From Cytophagales bacterium WSM2-2 (GTDB taxonomy: Bacteria > Bacteroidota > Bacteroidia > Cytophagales > Cyclobacteriaceae), in assembly GCA_015472025.1 (NCBI GenBank), contig BNHL01000001.1:3894001-3958000 (forward strand): a stretch of 64,000 bases of DNA, read 5' to 3'. Position numbers and translations under genes: made by a program. This document shows, piece by piece, positions 17,743-26,389 of the stretch. Below the pieces are notes generated by a model, which saw only the letters and a program-made list of their open reading frames with translations, had not been told where the DNA came from and made no database searches. Within the stretch, counting starts at the first letter, position 1. Every line of letters begins with the position of its first letter.

Positions 17743-18483
17743 ATGAAAACCATTGTTTCCTTTTTACTTACGTTTATTGTCGGAGTGACTCTGGCACAAC
17801 GCCCTGCATCCGATGAGATCGAGACATCCAAGGGCAAACTCACGATCCAGCCGCTGAGTCATGCCACACTCGCCTTTACCTTTAACGGGAAAACAATTTA
17901 CGCTGATCCGCAAGGAGGCGCTAAACTGTTTGAAGGTGTTGCAGCCCCCGACCTGGTCCTGATCACCGACATTCACGGTGACCATTTTAATGTAGAGACA
18001 CTGAAGGCCATCAATCTTGCCAGTGCCGTGCTCGTAGTACCGCAAGCTGTGGCAGATAAACTCCCGGAAGACTTGAAATCAAAAGCCGTAGTTGTCAACA
18101 ATGGGCAGTCCATCACAAAACTGGAAATCGGCATCATGGCCATTCCCATGTACAACTTGCCTGAGGCTGCCGATGCAAAACACACCAAAGGCCGGGGCAA
18201 TGGCTACGTGCTCACCTTCGGCAATAAAAAAATCTACCTCTCCGGCGATACCGCAGGTATACCTGAGATGAAGTCGCTCAAGGATATTGATGTCGCTTTT
18301 GTGTGCATGAACCTTCCCTACACCATGGACATCAACGAAGCATCAGAGGCAGTGCTTGCCTTTCAACCTAAGATCGTATACCCTTACCACTACCGCGGCC
18401 AGGATACCGAAGCTTTTAAGAAACTGGTGAACGACAAGAACGCGAAGATCGATGTGCGTTTGAGAAACTGGTATTCAAAGTAA
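17743..18483 (+). CDS. Secreted MBL-fold metal-dependent hydrolase
   Basis: I place the start at ATG 17743, where MKTIVSFLLTFIVGVTLAQ forms a typical signal peptide; an upstream in-frame TTG at 17704 is less likely. The 246-residue protein has the UlaG-like metallo-beta-lactamase fold. The metal motif reads TDIHGDH (residues 75-81), so the first His of HxHxDH is Asp, a variant seen in this clade. Further ligands are probably in LSGDTAG and in YPYHYRGQD near the C-terminus. The substrate cannot be predicted. A strong palindrome lies 22 bases after the stop. Confidence 0.85.
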   Translation: MKTIVSFLLTFIVGVTLAQRPASDEIETSKGKLTIQPLSHATLAFTFNGKTIYADPQGGAKLFEGVAAPDLVLITDIHGDHFNVETLKAINLASAVLVVPQAVADKLPEDLKSKAVVVNNGQSITKLEIGIMAIPMYNLPEAADAKHTKGRGNGYVLTFGNKKIYLSGDTAGIPEMKSLKDIDVAFVCMNLPYTMDINEASEAVLAFQPKIVYPYHYRGQDTEAFKKLVNDKNAKIDVRLRNWYSK

Positions 18484-18504
18484 CACTCAAGTCTTTGTGA
18501 TCCT

Positions 18505-18556
18505 CTGTGCTCTTCGTGGTTTATTTAAGAGTCTAAATAAATTACGAAGAGCACAG
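18505..18556. repeat. 52-base near-perfect palindrome (REP-like)
   Basis: The 23-base arm 18505-18527 (starting CTGTGCTCTTCGT) is complementary to 18534-18556 (ending ACGAAGAGCACAG), with a six-base loop AGAGTC. The only imperfect positions are two adjacent G/T pairs, which would be G-U pairs in RNA. There is no T-tract, so it is not a standard terminator. The left flank reads TTTGTGATCCTCTGTGCTCTTCG, a type of CTTTGTG/CTTCGTGG wording that recurs in dispersed intergenic repeats of several bacterial groups. That resemblance is from memory and needs checking. It lies between the MBL gene and an unrelated gene. Confidence 0.75.
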
Positions 18557-18780
18557 GTGCGATCAATATTTCAGTCAACTTCATTTCATTTATCCCGGTA
18601 GTAGCACCAGGTATTTTTCACTGGTAGTCCGGGGGATTTTCTTTCTATAGAACGGGGATTTTCCCATCTCTGAAGTTTAGCAAACAATTTTCCATACACG
18701 TACTTAGCTGTCGCTTGACAAAGGCGGGGATTGGCGTTCCTGAGTATGAGATTTTTGTAAAACTTTAACCACAAACAATC

Positions 18781-19557
18781 ATGAGACATTTAAAACACCC
18801 CGAACGCGATCAACTGAAAGGCATTCACCACAAAATTGAAGATGCCCTGAAGAAACTCAAAGATCCTACGCAAGAGTCAGCAGAAAAAACAATCCATGCA
18901 CTCCTGGGCTCCAGGTCCAATGACACGAGTTCGTTGGTTCTTTTCACTGGTTATTATAGTATGAACACAGCCCCTCATGCTTTTCTCAGCATTGATACCA
19001 CCGAGCTGTACGTCACTTACGTTCTCTCGCAAAAAATCACAATCAGTATTCACATACCAGCCATTACCGTCAACGTGTCGATGGATGGGATCACATCCAC
19101 TCCACATACCTTCGACAGCAGTTGCTCGTTTGACGGAAGAAACCTGGTCATCCCCAACGTGCTTCAATTGGTTTTGACACGGGTATATAATTCAGGACAG
19201 CTGGTCACATTTTCCGGGACGATCACAGATAAAGGTAAATCCACAGCGGTTTCCGGTTCTACTTATTTCAACCCTGTGGAATTGCCTGTCTTTGTGGGAG
19301 ACTATAAAGAAGCAAAGCAAGGAGTAAAGAACCCGAAGACGATTCTGAAAGTAGCTAAGGGATCGCTGAAGTTTGACTTTGGCACGGGCCTGGAAAATAT
19401 TTCCATATTTACCTACACACCGGCTATGTACGTGGTCTTGTTTGAACATCCCGCTGGAACACTGTACACGTTAATGCTGGGGACTGACTCCGAACACGGA
19501 CTGGCTTGTTTCATCACCGATGGTAAGACCAACGATTTTGCAGTCACTATCCCATAA
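18781..19557 (+). CDS. Unknown protein, beta-rich
   Basis: I do not recognise this 258-residue protein. It has no signal peptide or membrane segment. The first ~45 residues are helical and charged (RDQLKGIHHKIEDALKKLKD). From residue 55 the sequence is a succession of hydrophobic beta strands with Thr/Ser-rich turns, such as TISIHIPAITVNVSM, VIPNVLQLVLTRVY and MYVVLFEHPAGTLYTLML. The ending GLACFITDGKTNDFAVTIP is also strand-like. Internal symmetry between the GYYSMN and GDYKEAK segments hints at two related beta-sandwich halves. It is convergent to the PhyH gene with a 12-base gap. Confidence 0.65.
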   Translation: MRHLKHPERDQLKGIHHKIEDALKKLKDPTQESAEKTIHALLGSRSNDTSSLVLFTGYYSMNTAPHAFLSIDTTELYVTYVLSQKITISIHIPAITVNVSMDGITSTPHTFDSSCSFDGRNLVIPNVLQLVLTRVYNSGQLVTFSGTITDKGKSTAVSGSTYFNPVELPVFVGDYKEAKQGVKNPKTILKVAKGSLKFDFGTGLENISIFTYTPAMYVVLFEHPAGTLYTLMLGTDSEHGLACFITDGKTNDFAVTIP

Positions 19558-19569
19558 TTTGTTCCAGGG

Positions 19570-20472
19570 TCACAAGGCCAGATTATCAGAATTTGAAAGG
19601 GCCGAAGTGAATATTTTATTGAACCTGTCATGCATGGAGACATCAAAGGGGATGTCTTCTGCCTTTTCCTTGAAGTAGAAAGGTTCGTAATAACCTCTTT
19701 CGATGTAGCTGTCTTCTTTCAGATTATTGTATCGGGTGCTGATCGCGAGCCTGCTGTCTTTAGCGCCTGCAGTCTCTCCTGTACGGTGTACAAGAAATGA
19801 GGAGAAGAGTATCGCATCTCCGCGTTTCGGTAAGAGTTTTATGAAATCATCTTCGGGTAAGTCCTTTGGTGTGATCTCCAGGTTTTTTGAATGGAATGGT
19901 AAGAGCCCGTTCAAATGAGATCCGGGGATCACTTCCAGGGGGTATCCCGACTCTGAAATATCAAAGAGCGGAAACCAGAGCGTAGCGGAATCAAGGCTTC
20001 CCCGCATGAAAGCCCAGTCCTGGTGTGCCAAGGCCTTTTGTGTGCTTTCTTCTCCATCGTTAGCAACAAGAAAATTACAAACAGGTCTTGCTGACATGGC
20101 AGGAATTTCAATACCCAATTTCTTAACACAGCGAATGACCCGGTCTGATGACGCCAGATTACCAATACTTGATAAACTTTCAATTGCTGAAATCGACTTG
20201 TGGTAGAAGGATGGATTAGTTTGAAGCAAAAGCTTCATGCGTGTAAAAATGCTTTCTTGAGCTATGACAAGTGAGGAATCCGATGTTTCGTTTTTATCAT
20301 TCCCTAACGCTGCCTGAAGGATACTATTTATATCAAGAAGGATACTTTCAACCTCAGCCTTAATGAAAAGGTCTTCGATAACAACAAAGCCATTAGCTAA
20401 ATAGGAATGTAAAAAATTCTCACGGTCGATAGATTCATACGGAAAAGAATAATTGAGATTTAGTTTTTTCAT
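19570..20472 (-). CDS. Phytanoyl-CoA dioxygenase (PhyH) family protein
   Basis: A 300-residue Fe(II)/2-oxoglutarate-dependent oxygenase. The metal triad is visible as His150-x-Asp152 in ALAHQDWAF and His229 in FLVHRTGE. The likely 2-oxoglutarate-binding Arg lies about a dozen residues later in SRLAISTRYN. The central strand pair LWFPLFDISESGYPLEVIPGSH is typical of PhyH proteins. Members hydroxylate fatty acyl-CoA, ectoine, secondary metabolites or, in PhnY, 2-aminoethylphosphonate. No neighbour indicates the substrate. The gene stands alone with about 200 non-coding bases upstream. Confidence 0.85.
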   Translation of the reverse strand: MKKLNLNYSFPYESIDRENFLHSYLANGFVVIEDLFIKAEVESILLDINSILQAALGNDKNETSDSSLVIAQESIFTRMKLLLQTNPSFYHKSISAIESLSSIGNLASSDRVIRCVKKLGIEIPAMSARPVCNFLVANDGEESTQKALAHQDWAFMRGSLDSATLWFPLFDISESGYPLEVIPGSHLNGLLPFHSKNLEITPKDLPEDDFIKLLPKRGDAILFSSFLVHRTGETAGAKDSRLAISTRYNNLKEDSYIERGYYEPFYFKEKAEDIPFDVSMHDRFNKIFTSALSNSDNLAL

Positions 20473-20678
20473 GCTCTTATAAACTTACAATCAAACCTAA
20501 AGTAAAATTTAGAAATATACGGATACTAAAATTGCAGATGCATCAAGTATCATGCTTTGTAGGAGCACAAAAAGAATATCCTTTAGATTTGTTTTAATTT
20601 GAAAGGAGAAGAGGTGGATAAAGCGAGGTAATTCAATGCATGAGAAAGTAGGAACGGCTTCATAACAACCTGATTAAA

Positions 20679-21818
20679 ATGAGCAAGCATTACTTTTTTT
20701 CGATTTTCATTATCGCGATTGCTTTAAGTAGCAACATCACTTTAGCACAATCTCACAAGCATGCGCCTACAGTGCAAACCCCTGGTACCGTTGACGTATC
20801 CCGGATAGGCAACAACCCTGCTTTATACTATGAACTCTATTTATCAAATTTTTCATCTGACACATTTAAGCTTAAAGGAATAAAAGTAGTAGACGTTAGT
20901 GATTCATCCATTCTTTGCGACATGCAAAATCAAGGATTGAAAAGCAGGTATAGTAAAATCGGTTCTGCATTAAAGGATACTTCAATGTGGCTGGTGCCAG
21001 GTAACAATGCCGTAGTTTATATTGAGCTTATCCTGCAAAAACAAATAAGAGAAATAGTGCATCGCATTTTTTTTGATGTAATAGGGAAAGACAAGTCAGG
21101 AGAATTTTCAATTCAAACTTCAACCACAAAATGTAATTCAGATAATCAGTTGGTTTTAGGCGCACCTTTAAGAGGAGGCCCCTGGACTGCTGTATATGAA
21201 CCGTCCTGGGAGAGGGGACACCGCAGAGTAATTTATAAAACGAATGAAAAGAATCGAATACCAGGACGCTATGCTATTGATTTCATTAAAATGGAAAACA
21301 ATGGGAAGTACGCAAATGGCGATGAAAACTTAATCAGGAATTGGTTTGGATATGGCGTTGATGTGCTGGCTGTTGCTGACGGTATTGTTTCATCAACACG
21401 AGATGATTTTTTTGAAAGCCCAACATTGTCAGGGCACCCTGTATATCCTGCAGACAAAGCAACAGGGAATTATATCTCAATTAAAATTGGAGACAATCGG
21501 TTTGTATTTTATGAACACTTAAAACCCGGTAGCATTAAAGTAAAAATCGGGCAGAAAGTAAAAATAGGAGATGTTATTGCTTCACTTGGCTTTACGGGAC
21601 AAACAACAGGACCTCACCTGCATTTTCACGTTGCTGACGCTGACTCACCACTTGGTGCACAGGGGATACCGTTTGTATTTGAATACTTTGAATTGGCAGG
21701 CACCTATAAAGATTTTGGGAATTTCGGGAAAGTAGCCTGGACCCCAATAGATAATTCAAAGCATGCAAACCGAAGTAACGAACGACCATCACCAAATGCT
21801 GTAATAAAATTTAGATAA
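20679..21818 (+). CDS. Secreted M23-family metallopeptidase
   Basis: A 379-residue protein with signal peptide (MSKHYFFSIFIIAIALSSNITLAQ). Residues about 30-160 form a beta-rich domain. Residues about 175-345 form the M23 LytM-like fold with GRYAIDFIKM, VLAVADGIV, FYEHLKPGSIKVKIGQKVKIGD and the HxH motif PHLHFHVAD. The first metal site follows the RFAIDW-type subfamily, where the Asp of AIDF is used instead of the classical HxGxD. M23 peptidases cleave peptidoglycan cross-links or glycine-rich peptides in the periplasm. Transcribed alone; no partner gene is seen. Confidence 0.88.
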   Translation: MSKHYFFSIFIIAIALSSNITLAQSHKHAPTVQTPGTVDVSRIGNNPALYYELYLSNFSSDTFKLKGIKVVDVSDSSILCDMQNQGLKSRYSKIGSALKDTSMWLVPGNNAVVYIELILQKQIREIVHRIFFDVIGKDKSGEFSIQTSTTKCNSDNQLVLGAPLRGGPWTAVYEPSWERGHRRVIYKTNEKNRIPGRYAIDFIKMENNGKYANGDENLIRNWFGYGVDVLAVADGIVSSTRDDFFESPTLSGHPVYPADKATGNYISIKIGDNRFVFYEHLKPGSIKVKIGQKVKIGDVIASLGFTGQTTGPHLHFHVADADSPLGAQGIPFVFEYFELAGTYKDFGNFGKVAWTPIDNSKHANRSNERPSPNAVIKFR

Positions 21819-22012
21819 TTTAAGAAGGGAACAACATAGATACAGCTGTATCAATCTTCAGGACGAGTAGATTTACTTCATACCTTTCTTTCCCTTGTCA
21901 TCTCTGACTTAGGCAAATCTGCTGGACAGGAATTTTATCCTACCACAGGCTAAAGAGAACGAATCAGGTTCGATGTTTCTGCTTTACTAGCAGGTGTAAA
22001 ACAAAATAATTT

Positions 22013-22501
22013 ATGTCAGACACAAATCAGGTTTCCATCTCTATGAGTAGTGGTGATATGGACGAAATCTTTGGCGCCATTGCTACGATTCAGTCCAGAC
22101 TTTCACCGGTTCTTATTTCGTTGACACGCGAGGAACGTAAAGGCTTGTTGAAAATGGGTGACAAATCAGTGGCATTTGTTGAAAAGGCCATGGAGCATGC
22201 TATTGCAAATCCCACCCTTGTGCCTCCCTATACTGACATCGGAGAACTTAAAAAAGACGTAATAGCAGTTCGGGATCTGCTCAAGATCCAGAACCAGCTA
22301 AAACAGCTTAACGAAGGCCTGGATGATACGATCATGCTGGCTGGGAGCGAGGCTTTTACCAGCGCTCTTTCTTTTTATAATTCAGTGAAGGGTGCAGTAA
22401 AAAAAGGAGTGCCTATGGCCAAGAGTATTGAAGAAGACCTGGCAGACCGTTTTGTCGGTAAACCAAGAAAGCCAAAAGGTACACCTCCATCTGATAATTG
22501 A
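22013..22501 (+). CDS. Unknown small helical protein next to the 21-bp repeat array
   Basis: A 162-residue cytoplasmic protein that I cannot assign. It is predicted to be almost all helix: SSGDMDEIFGAIATIQSRL, then LTREERKGLLKMGDKSVAFVEKAMEHA, then a Lys/Leu-rich helix LLKIQNQLKQLNEGLDD, and a basic Pro/Lys tail (GKPRKPKGTPP). The LTREERKGLLKMGDKS segment looks like a conserved core of a Bacteroidota family of unknown function. There is no signal peptide. The stop codon lies six bases before the first unit of the tandem array, so gene and array may form one genetic unit. Confidence 0.65.
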   Translation: MSDTNQVSISMSSGDMDEIFGAIATIQSRLSPVLISLTREERKGLLKMGDKSVAFVEKAMEHAIANPTLVPPYTDIGELKKDVIAVRDLLKIQNQLKQLNEGLDDTIMLAGSEAFTSALSFYNSVKGAVKKGVPMAKSIEEDLADRFVGKPRKPKGTPPSDN

Positions 22502-22506
22502 AAATG

Positions 22507-22779
22507 CTTTTAGCTAACGAAATGACTCTTTTTCATTCGATGTAGACTCTTTGAACATCATCATCGAACTGCTCAGAGTCTCTGTTGACTCCCAAAGCAT
22601 CAAAGTCGAACCTCATGGGTTCGACTTTGTTATTTAAAGCATCTCCACCGATACTTTTTGGATCAAGCGAGACTCTTTTGGAGTCATTGTTGAGCCTCTT
22701 GGAGTCTCGGTTGATTCTGAAAGGATCAAAATCGAACTCGAAAGGTTCGATTTTGATATTGAGAGCATCTGCGACTTCA
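22507..22779. repeat. Tandem array of about thirteen 21-bp units
   Basis: The stretch divides without any insertion or deletion into 21-base units starting at 22507, 22528, 22549 and so on to 22759. Units are degenerate but share a core around positions 6-11 (for example CCCAAAGCATCAAAG, CTTTTGGAGTCATTG, CTGAAAGGATCAAAA). Neighbouring units form hairpins: 22600-22628 has a 12-bp stem (CAAAGTCGAACC with GGTTCGACTTTG) and 22724-22756 a 13-bp stem around ATCAAAATCGAAC. Both strands are partly open in a seven-residue period. On the minus strand a frame ending at TGA 22533-22535 reads units beginning with Asp (DSKRLNN, DSKRVSL, DPKSIGG), but it has no ATG, GTG or TTG start after the upstream stop. 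This fills the 376-base space between 22502 and 22877. Confidence 0.85.
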
Positions 22780-22877
22780 TAATAACAGATAGACGAGATT
22801 AGGTTTGAGACAGTACCGAGAGAAGGTTTGTTTATCTACCAGCAAGTTTTGAAGCATATATTCTAATTTCAATAAGG

Positions 22878-23792
22878 TCACAAAGCAGCAACGACTTCGT
22901 TTTGAGTACTTTTATATAAATGCTCTCTTCTCACTAAGCGGTTGCCGGAGTTTTCATCATGTGAAGGCAAATAAATAAGCGAATGTCTCTTAGCGTACTG
23001 CTTGATCTTATCGTATGTTTTCTGCGACTGGACAAAATCAATATTGGAGCCCGCATACTGATTGTCCAGCAACTGTTGATGCTTGTACGATACATCGCCT
23101 GCAAATAAAATATGCTCCTGGTCTGTTCTTAATAAAATTGAACTGTGGTGATACGTATGTCCTGGCGTTGGCACTAACAGGAGGTCTTCAGCCTTTGTGA
23201 GTGGGAATGCTGAGTCAAAAAAATCAACCCTGTCTTTAGAAAAATTGACCAGTGTTGGGTGAAACCATTTTGGATAAGTGGTGGGCAAATTGCCGTAAGG
23301 CTTTTTATGTTCCGCTTCATTTAAAATGACTTCATTCTTTTGAAAGAACTTCAGTCCATCGGTGTGGTCACCATGCAAGTGTGTTAACACCACCTTCGAG
23401 ACTTGTTCCGCCCGGATGCCGAGCCTCAGCAACTGTGTATCCAGCTCATCTTCCTTGCTGATCTTCCTGATATTGGACATTGCTTTTAAGGTGAGCCTTG
23501 TACCAAAGGTCTCACCTTTATAAAAATCCTGGTAACGGGATTCTTCAATGTCACCAGTGTCGAGCACCATAATGCCTTCCGGATGCTCAATTACCCACGT
23601 CCAGATGGGCATGAAGCTCGCGTAAGTATTGCTCACGACAATATTCAGCTTACTCATGATGCCAATACCTTTTCGATTCAGAAAATTTTCTTTCACGGAG
23701 ATCAGGCCGGTTTGAACAGCATGTACTTTCACCGTCTTACCATAAGAAGTAAAAACTGCTGTTTGAATTTCGTTTGTCAGGAGATTTTTCAT
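22878..23792 (-). CDS. MBL-fold hydrolase of the lactonase type
   Basis: A 304-residue metallo-beta-lactamase-fold protein without signal peptide. It has the full dinuclear metal set: HLHGDH at residues 138-143, His in PTPGHTYHH, Asp in FAGDVSYK and His in YLPSHDEN. The layout, with VLDTGDIEES before the motif and FAGD after it, resembles N-acyl-homoserine lactonases of the AttM/AiiA type, although the family also hydrolyses other lactones and esters. Its ATG overlaps the stop of the upstream alpha/beta hydrolase gene (ATGA), so the two are translationally coupled. Quorum-signal degradation is possible but not shown. Confidence 0.87.
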   Translation of the reverse strand: MKNLLTNEIQTAVFTSYGKTVKVHAVQTGLISVKENFLNRKGIGIMSKLNIVVSNTYASFMPIWTWVIEHPEGIMVLDTGDIEESRYQDFYKGETFGTRLTLKAMSNIRKISKEDELDTQLLRLGIRAEQVSKVVLTHLHGDHTDGLKFFQKNEVILNEAEHKKPYGNLPTTYPKWFHPTLVNFSKDRVDFFDSAFPLTKAEDLLLVPTPGHTYHHSSILLRTDQEHILFAGDVSYKHQQLLDNQYAGSNIDFVQSQKTYDKIKQYAKRHSLIYLPSHDENSGNRLVRREHLYKSTQNEVVAAL

Positions 23793-24874
23793 TTTGCAGA
23801 TGTGAGTATGGAAGAATCCTTGACAGTGGATTTGATCAGTTGCGAGAACTTCAGGGGTTCTTCGTAGTGCGGCATGTGGGCCGAGTTTTCAAATACTGTA
23901 AAGCTCTTGTTTTCAGTCTGTAATTGTTCATAATACTCTTTCCCTTTCGTGAGTGGAGCAATAGCATCCAGGGAGCCCTGTACAAAATGTACAGGCACTG
24001 ATATCTCTGTCACTTTCTTAAATAGATTAAATGAATTGAACTCCGGCAACAATGAATTCTGAGAAAACGAAATACCCTTCACAGCTCTGACTAGTCCGCT
24101 GATTCCATAGTGCTTGGAGAACAACATGTTTCCGACCGTACTGAGTGCGAGACTGTTGAACGTAGCCTTTGAGTTAATGCCACCCAGGTTGGTGAGGATC
24201 TTTGCCCTTTGCTGAAATCGTTTGGTATCAACAACGGGATGTTGTCTCAGCTCAGTAATTTCTTTCATCAGTTTTTTGTCAGCTTTTGCCAATGCTTTGC
24301 TCATGGCAAAATCCAAGGCAAACTCATTTGCGTAAGGAATGTCTACATCGATGCCCGTGACAACCATCGAACTAAAAAGAGAGCTGTCTTTTGCACCGGC
24401 AAGTACACTGAGGGTAGCGCCTAAGGAATAGCCTACAAGCACCGCCTTGCTCTTGTTATATTTTTTGAGCAGTTGCTTCGTGCATTCGATCAAATCGTCC
24501 CTCATTTGGTCGAAGGTGATTGTTTCAGCAGGAATGCTCTTGTTGTACGAAAGACCGCAGCCTCGTTGATCCCAATAAGCGACAATGAAATCGTTTTCCA
24601 GATGCAGGTTTTTTTCCATGGCGTTCGCTTCGGCTATCATCGGAAAGCCTGGACCAGCCTGAACATGGATTAACAATGGACTATCACTATTTTTTCCACG
24701 GACCAGAACCCATTGGGTGGAGTTATTGATATTCAGTTTTTCGAGATTAGAGATGCTCATAGTTTTGTTGTTAGTTTTTTGATTTGATTTCGTCTGCGCT
24801 TGTACACTGAGGCTGGTAGCAATAATTCCTGGAGCTATTGCTGTTAGCAGAAAGTGAGATAGTTTTTGATGCAT
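23789..24874 (-). CDS. Exported alpha/beta hydrolase
   Basis: A 361-residue protein with a signal peptide of about 27 residues (ending SVQAQT). The catalytic serine is Ser150 in VGYSLGATL; the oxyanion-hole region is HVQAGPGFP near residue 70; DQRGCGLSY matches the DQRGxGxS motif of proline iminopeptidase-like enzymes; the catalytic His is probably in NSAHMPHYEEP. The substrate could be a small peptide or an ester. It is coupled by a four-base overlap to the downstream MBL hydrolase and follows the AraC regulator by 129 bases on the same strand, suggesting a small regulated operon. Confidence 0.87.
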   Translation of the reverse strand: MHQKLSHFLLTAIAPGIIATSLSVQAQTKSNQKTNNKTMSISNLEKLNINNSTQWVLVRGKNSDSPLLIHVQAGPGFPMIAEANAMEKNLHLENDFIVAYWDQRGCGLSYNKSIPAETITFDQMRDDLIECTKQLLKKYNKSKAVLVGYSLGATLSVLAGAKDSSLFSSMVVTGIDVDIPYANEFALDFAMSKALAKADKKLMKEITELRQHPVVDTKRFQQRAKILTNLGGINSKATFNSLALSTVGNMLFSKHYGISGLVRAVKGISFSQNSLLPEFNSFNLFKKVTEISVPVHFVQGSLDAIAPLTKGKEYYEQLQTENKSFTVFENSAHMPHYEEPLKFSQLIKSTVKDSSILTSAK

Positions 24875-25003
24875 AGTTTTTGTGTTTTAACATTTGTCTT
24901 TATTTCCCGGTCAGTTGGGAAATGATGGCACAAAAGTGAAGCGCAGACGAAGCTCATTCGCCTTAAACTATAAAGTGAGCCTGTTTAGGAGTAAAATGAG
25001 TCC

Positions 25004-26152
25004 TTATTTTCGAAGATGAAGCCTCTGGTACTCTGAAGGTGAAAACCCGGTTTGCTCTTTAAATACCCGGTTAAGAGATGCTTTTGAGTTAAAACCGCTT
25101 TCCAGGCCGAGCGCCAGAATGGTAAATCGTTTTTGAGCCGGGTCTTCCAGGAGCTTTTGGAGGTATTTGACCCGATAACCGTTGATGAAATCGGAAAAAG
25201 GCTTTAAGGCCACGGTATTAATAGTTTGAGACAAACTGTGGGGAGATACCCGGAGCCTCTCGGCCACATCCAGTAACTGCAGTTTTGACTCGCGGTAAAC
25301 CGAATCGTCCTCAAATAATTTCAGCAACTCGTCAAAAATGGCTTGTTGTTCCCCAGGTGTAAGCGAAGAAGTCTTGTATTTGTCATTGTCAACGGATGCC
25401 TTGACAGGCGTGTTTATTTCTTCGAAAAGGTCCGAACCTTTTTCGCCATAATATTCGGCAATGGAATACTGCCGGATGCCGTGGAAACTAAGATAGAAAA
25501 TAAGCAATGCCATGCAGGCACTCACAATTGCGAAGCTGGCACCTGCACCTGTGGGAAGAACTTTAAAATTGGCGAGCAGAAACGCAATCAGTGACGCGAG
25601 GGTCAAACCCAGGTACATCCAACTGGCATTGATGAGCCAGTTCAAATTGATGGGATCGGTGAATGAAAAATTATTTCTGATCTCACGTTTGTAGACTCTC
25701 AGTTTTTTGATCAGCATAACCAGCGCAATGATGAAAAGTAACTGATTGCCTTTATATACGATGTGATAAAAGAAAGGCGGATCATTATAAACCTGGTGAA
25801 GCAATTCAGGGCTGCTATAATCATGAACGAGGAACAAATCAACGGCTATGCAAATCGAACCGATGATCGCTGGCGTGAATAAGAGCAGCCATGCTTTATT
25901 TCTTTTTTTCTGAAGCTTCTCCAGCGCAAAAAGTAAATAAGTAGGAAAAAGATAAAATGGCAGCTGAGCCTGTAAGAAGAATATAAGGGTGTTGAATTTC
26001 TGATTTGCCAGGATGACCAAGCCAAGAAATCCGATCATGATCAGGTTGATGAGGATTAACCAAAAATCAGCCCTGCTGTGACCTTTCTTTAATAGAATGA
26101 AGACTACAAATAATGCTGATACTGCAATGCCGGCTATATTAAGTATTGACAT
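25004..26152 (-). CDS. AraC-family regulator with membrane sensor domain
   Basis: A 382-residue protein. Residues 1-235 carry seven or so hydrophobic segments (for example ALFVVFILLKK, LILINLIMIGFLGLVILA, FIIALVMLIKKL, ASFAIVSACMALLIFYLSF). Residues about 270-380 are a double helix-turn-helix AraC domain: LLDVAERLRVSPHSLSQTIN for the first and the conserved TILALGLESGFNSKASLNRVFKEQTGFSPSEYQ for the second. This layout occurs in many Bacteroidota regulators in which the membrane part is thought to sense a signal. It probably controls the two hydrolases directly downstream. Confidence 0.9.
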   Translation of the reverse strand: MSILNIAGIAVSALFVVFILLKKGHSRADFWLILINLIMIGFLGLVILANQKFNTLIFFLQAQLPFYLFPTYLLFALEKLQKKRNKAWLLLFTPAIIGSICIAVDLFLVHDYSSPELLHQVYNDPPFFYHIVYKGNQLLFIIALVMLIKKLRVYKREIRNNFSFTDPINLNWLINASWMYLGLTLASLIAFLLANFKVLPTGAGASFAIVSACMALLIFYLSFHGIRQYSIAEYYGEKGSDLFEEINTPVKASVDNDKYKTSSLTPGEQQAIFDELLKLFEDDSVYRESKLQLLDVAERLRVSPHSLSQTINTVALKPFSDFINGYRVKYLQKLLEDPAQKRFTILALGLESGFNSKASLNRVFKEQTGFSPSEYQRLHLRK

Positions 26153-26389
26153 CTGAAGATTAAATGTGCAAAATCATACTTGAAGAATGTTCCTGCAACA
26201 GGAAATTAAGCTGCCGGTGAAATAATCTTGATTGTCATTGATAAATCCTACCCCCAAATGCATTATGCGAAGATGAAGCTTCTGGAATTTCACCGCAGCA
26301 CTGGTGCTAATTCAAGTAAGACAGCCTTGCATCTGTTTATAGAGTGCGGTAGTTATGACATGTCCACTAATACTAACTACAAAACGATT

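Noticed and set aside
19570-20472. PhnY-like hydroxylase completing the HD oxygenase pathway
   Set aside because: PhnY is indeed in the PhyH family, but this gene is 25 kb away with no linking genes. Family membership alone is not enough.
21301-21420. Damaged metal site in the M23 peptidase (no HxGxD)
   Set aside because: The protein belongs to the subfamily with RYAIDF/RFAIDW wording, where this difference is normal.
22507-22779. CRISPR array
   Set aside because: Units are contiguous, 21 bases long and degenerate, with no constant repeat alternating with unique spacers and no cas genes.
22585-22782. Plus-strand 65-residue open frame within the 21-bp array
   Set aside because: It is a by-product of the 21-base period, which keeps several frames open. 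It begins inside a unit and has no independent coding evidence.
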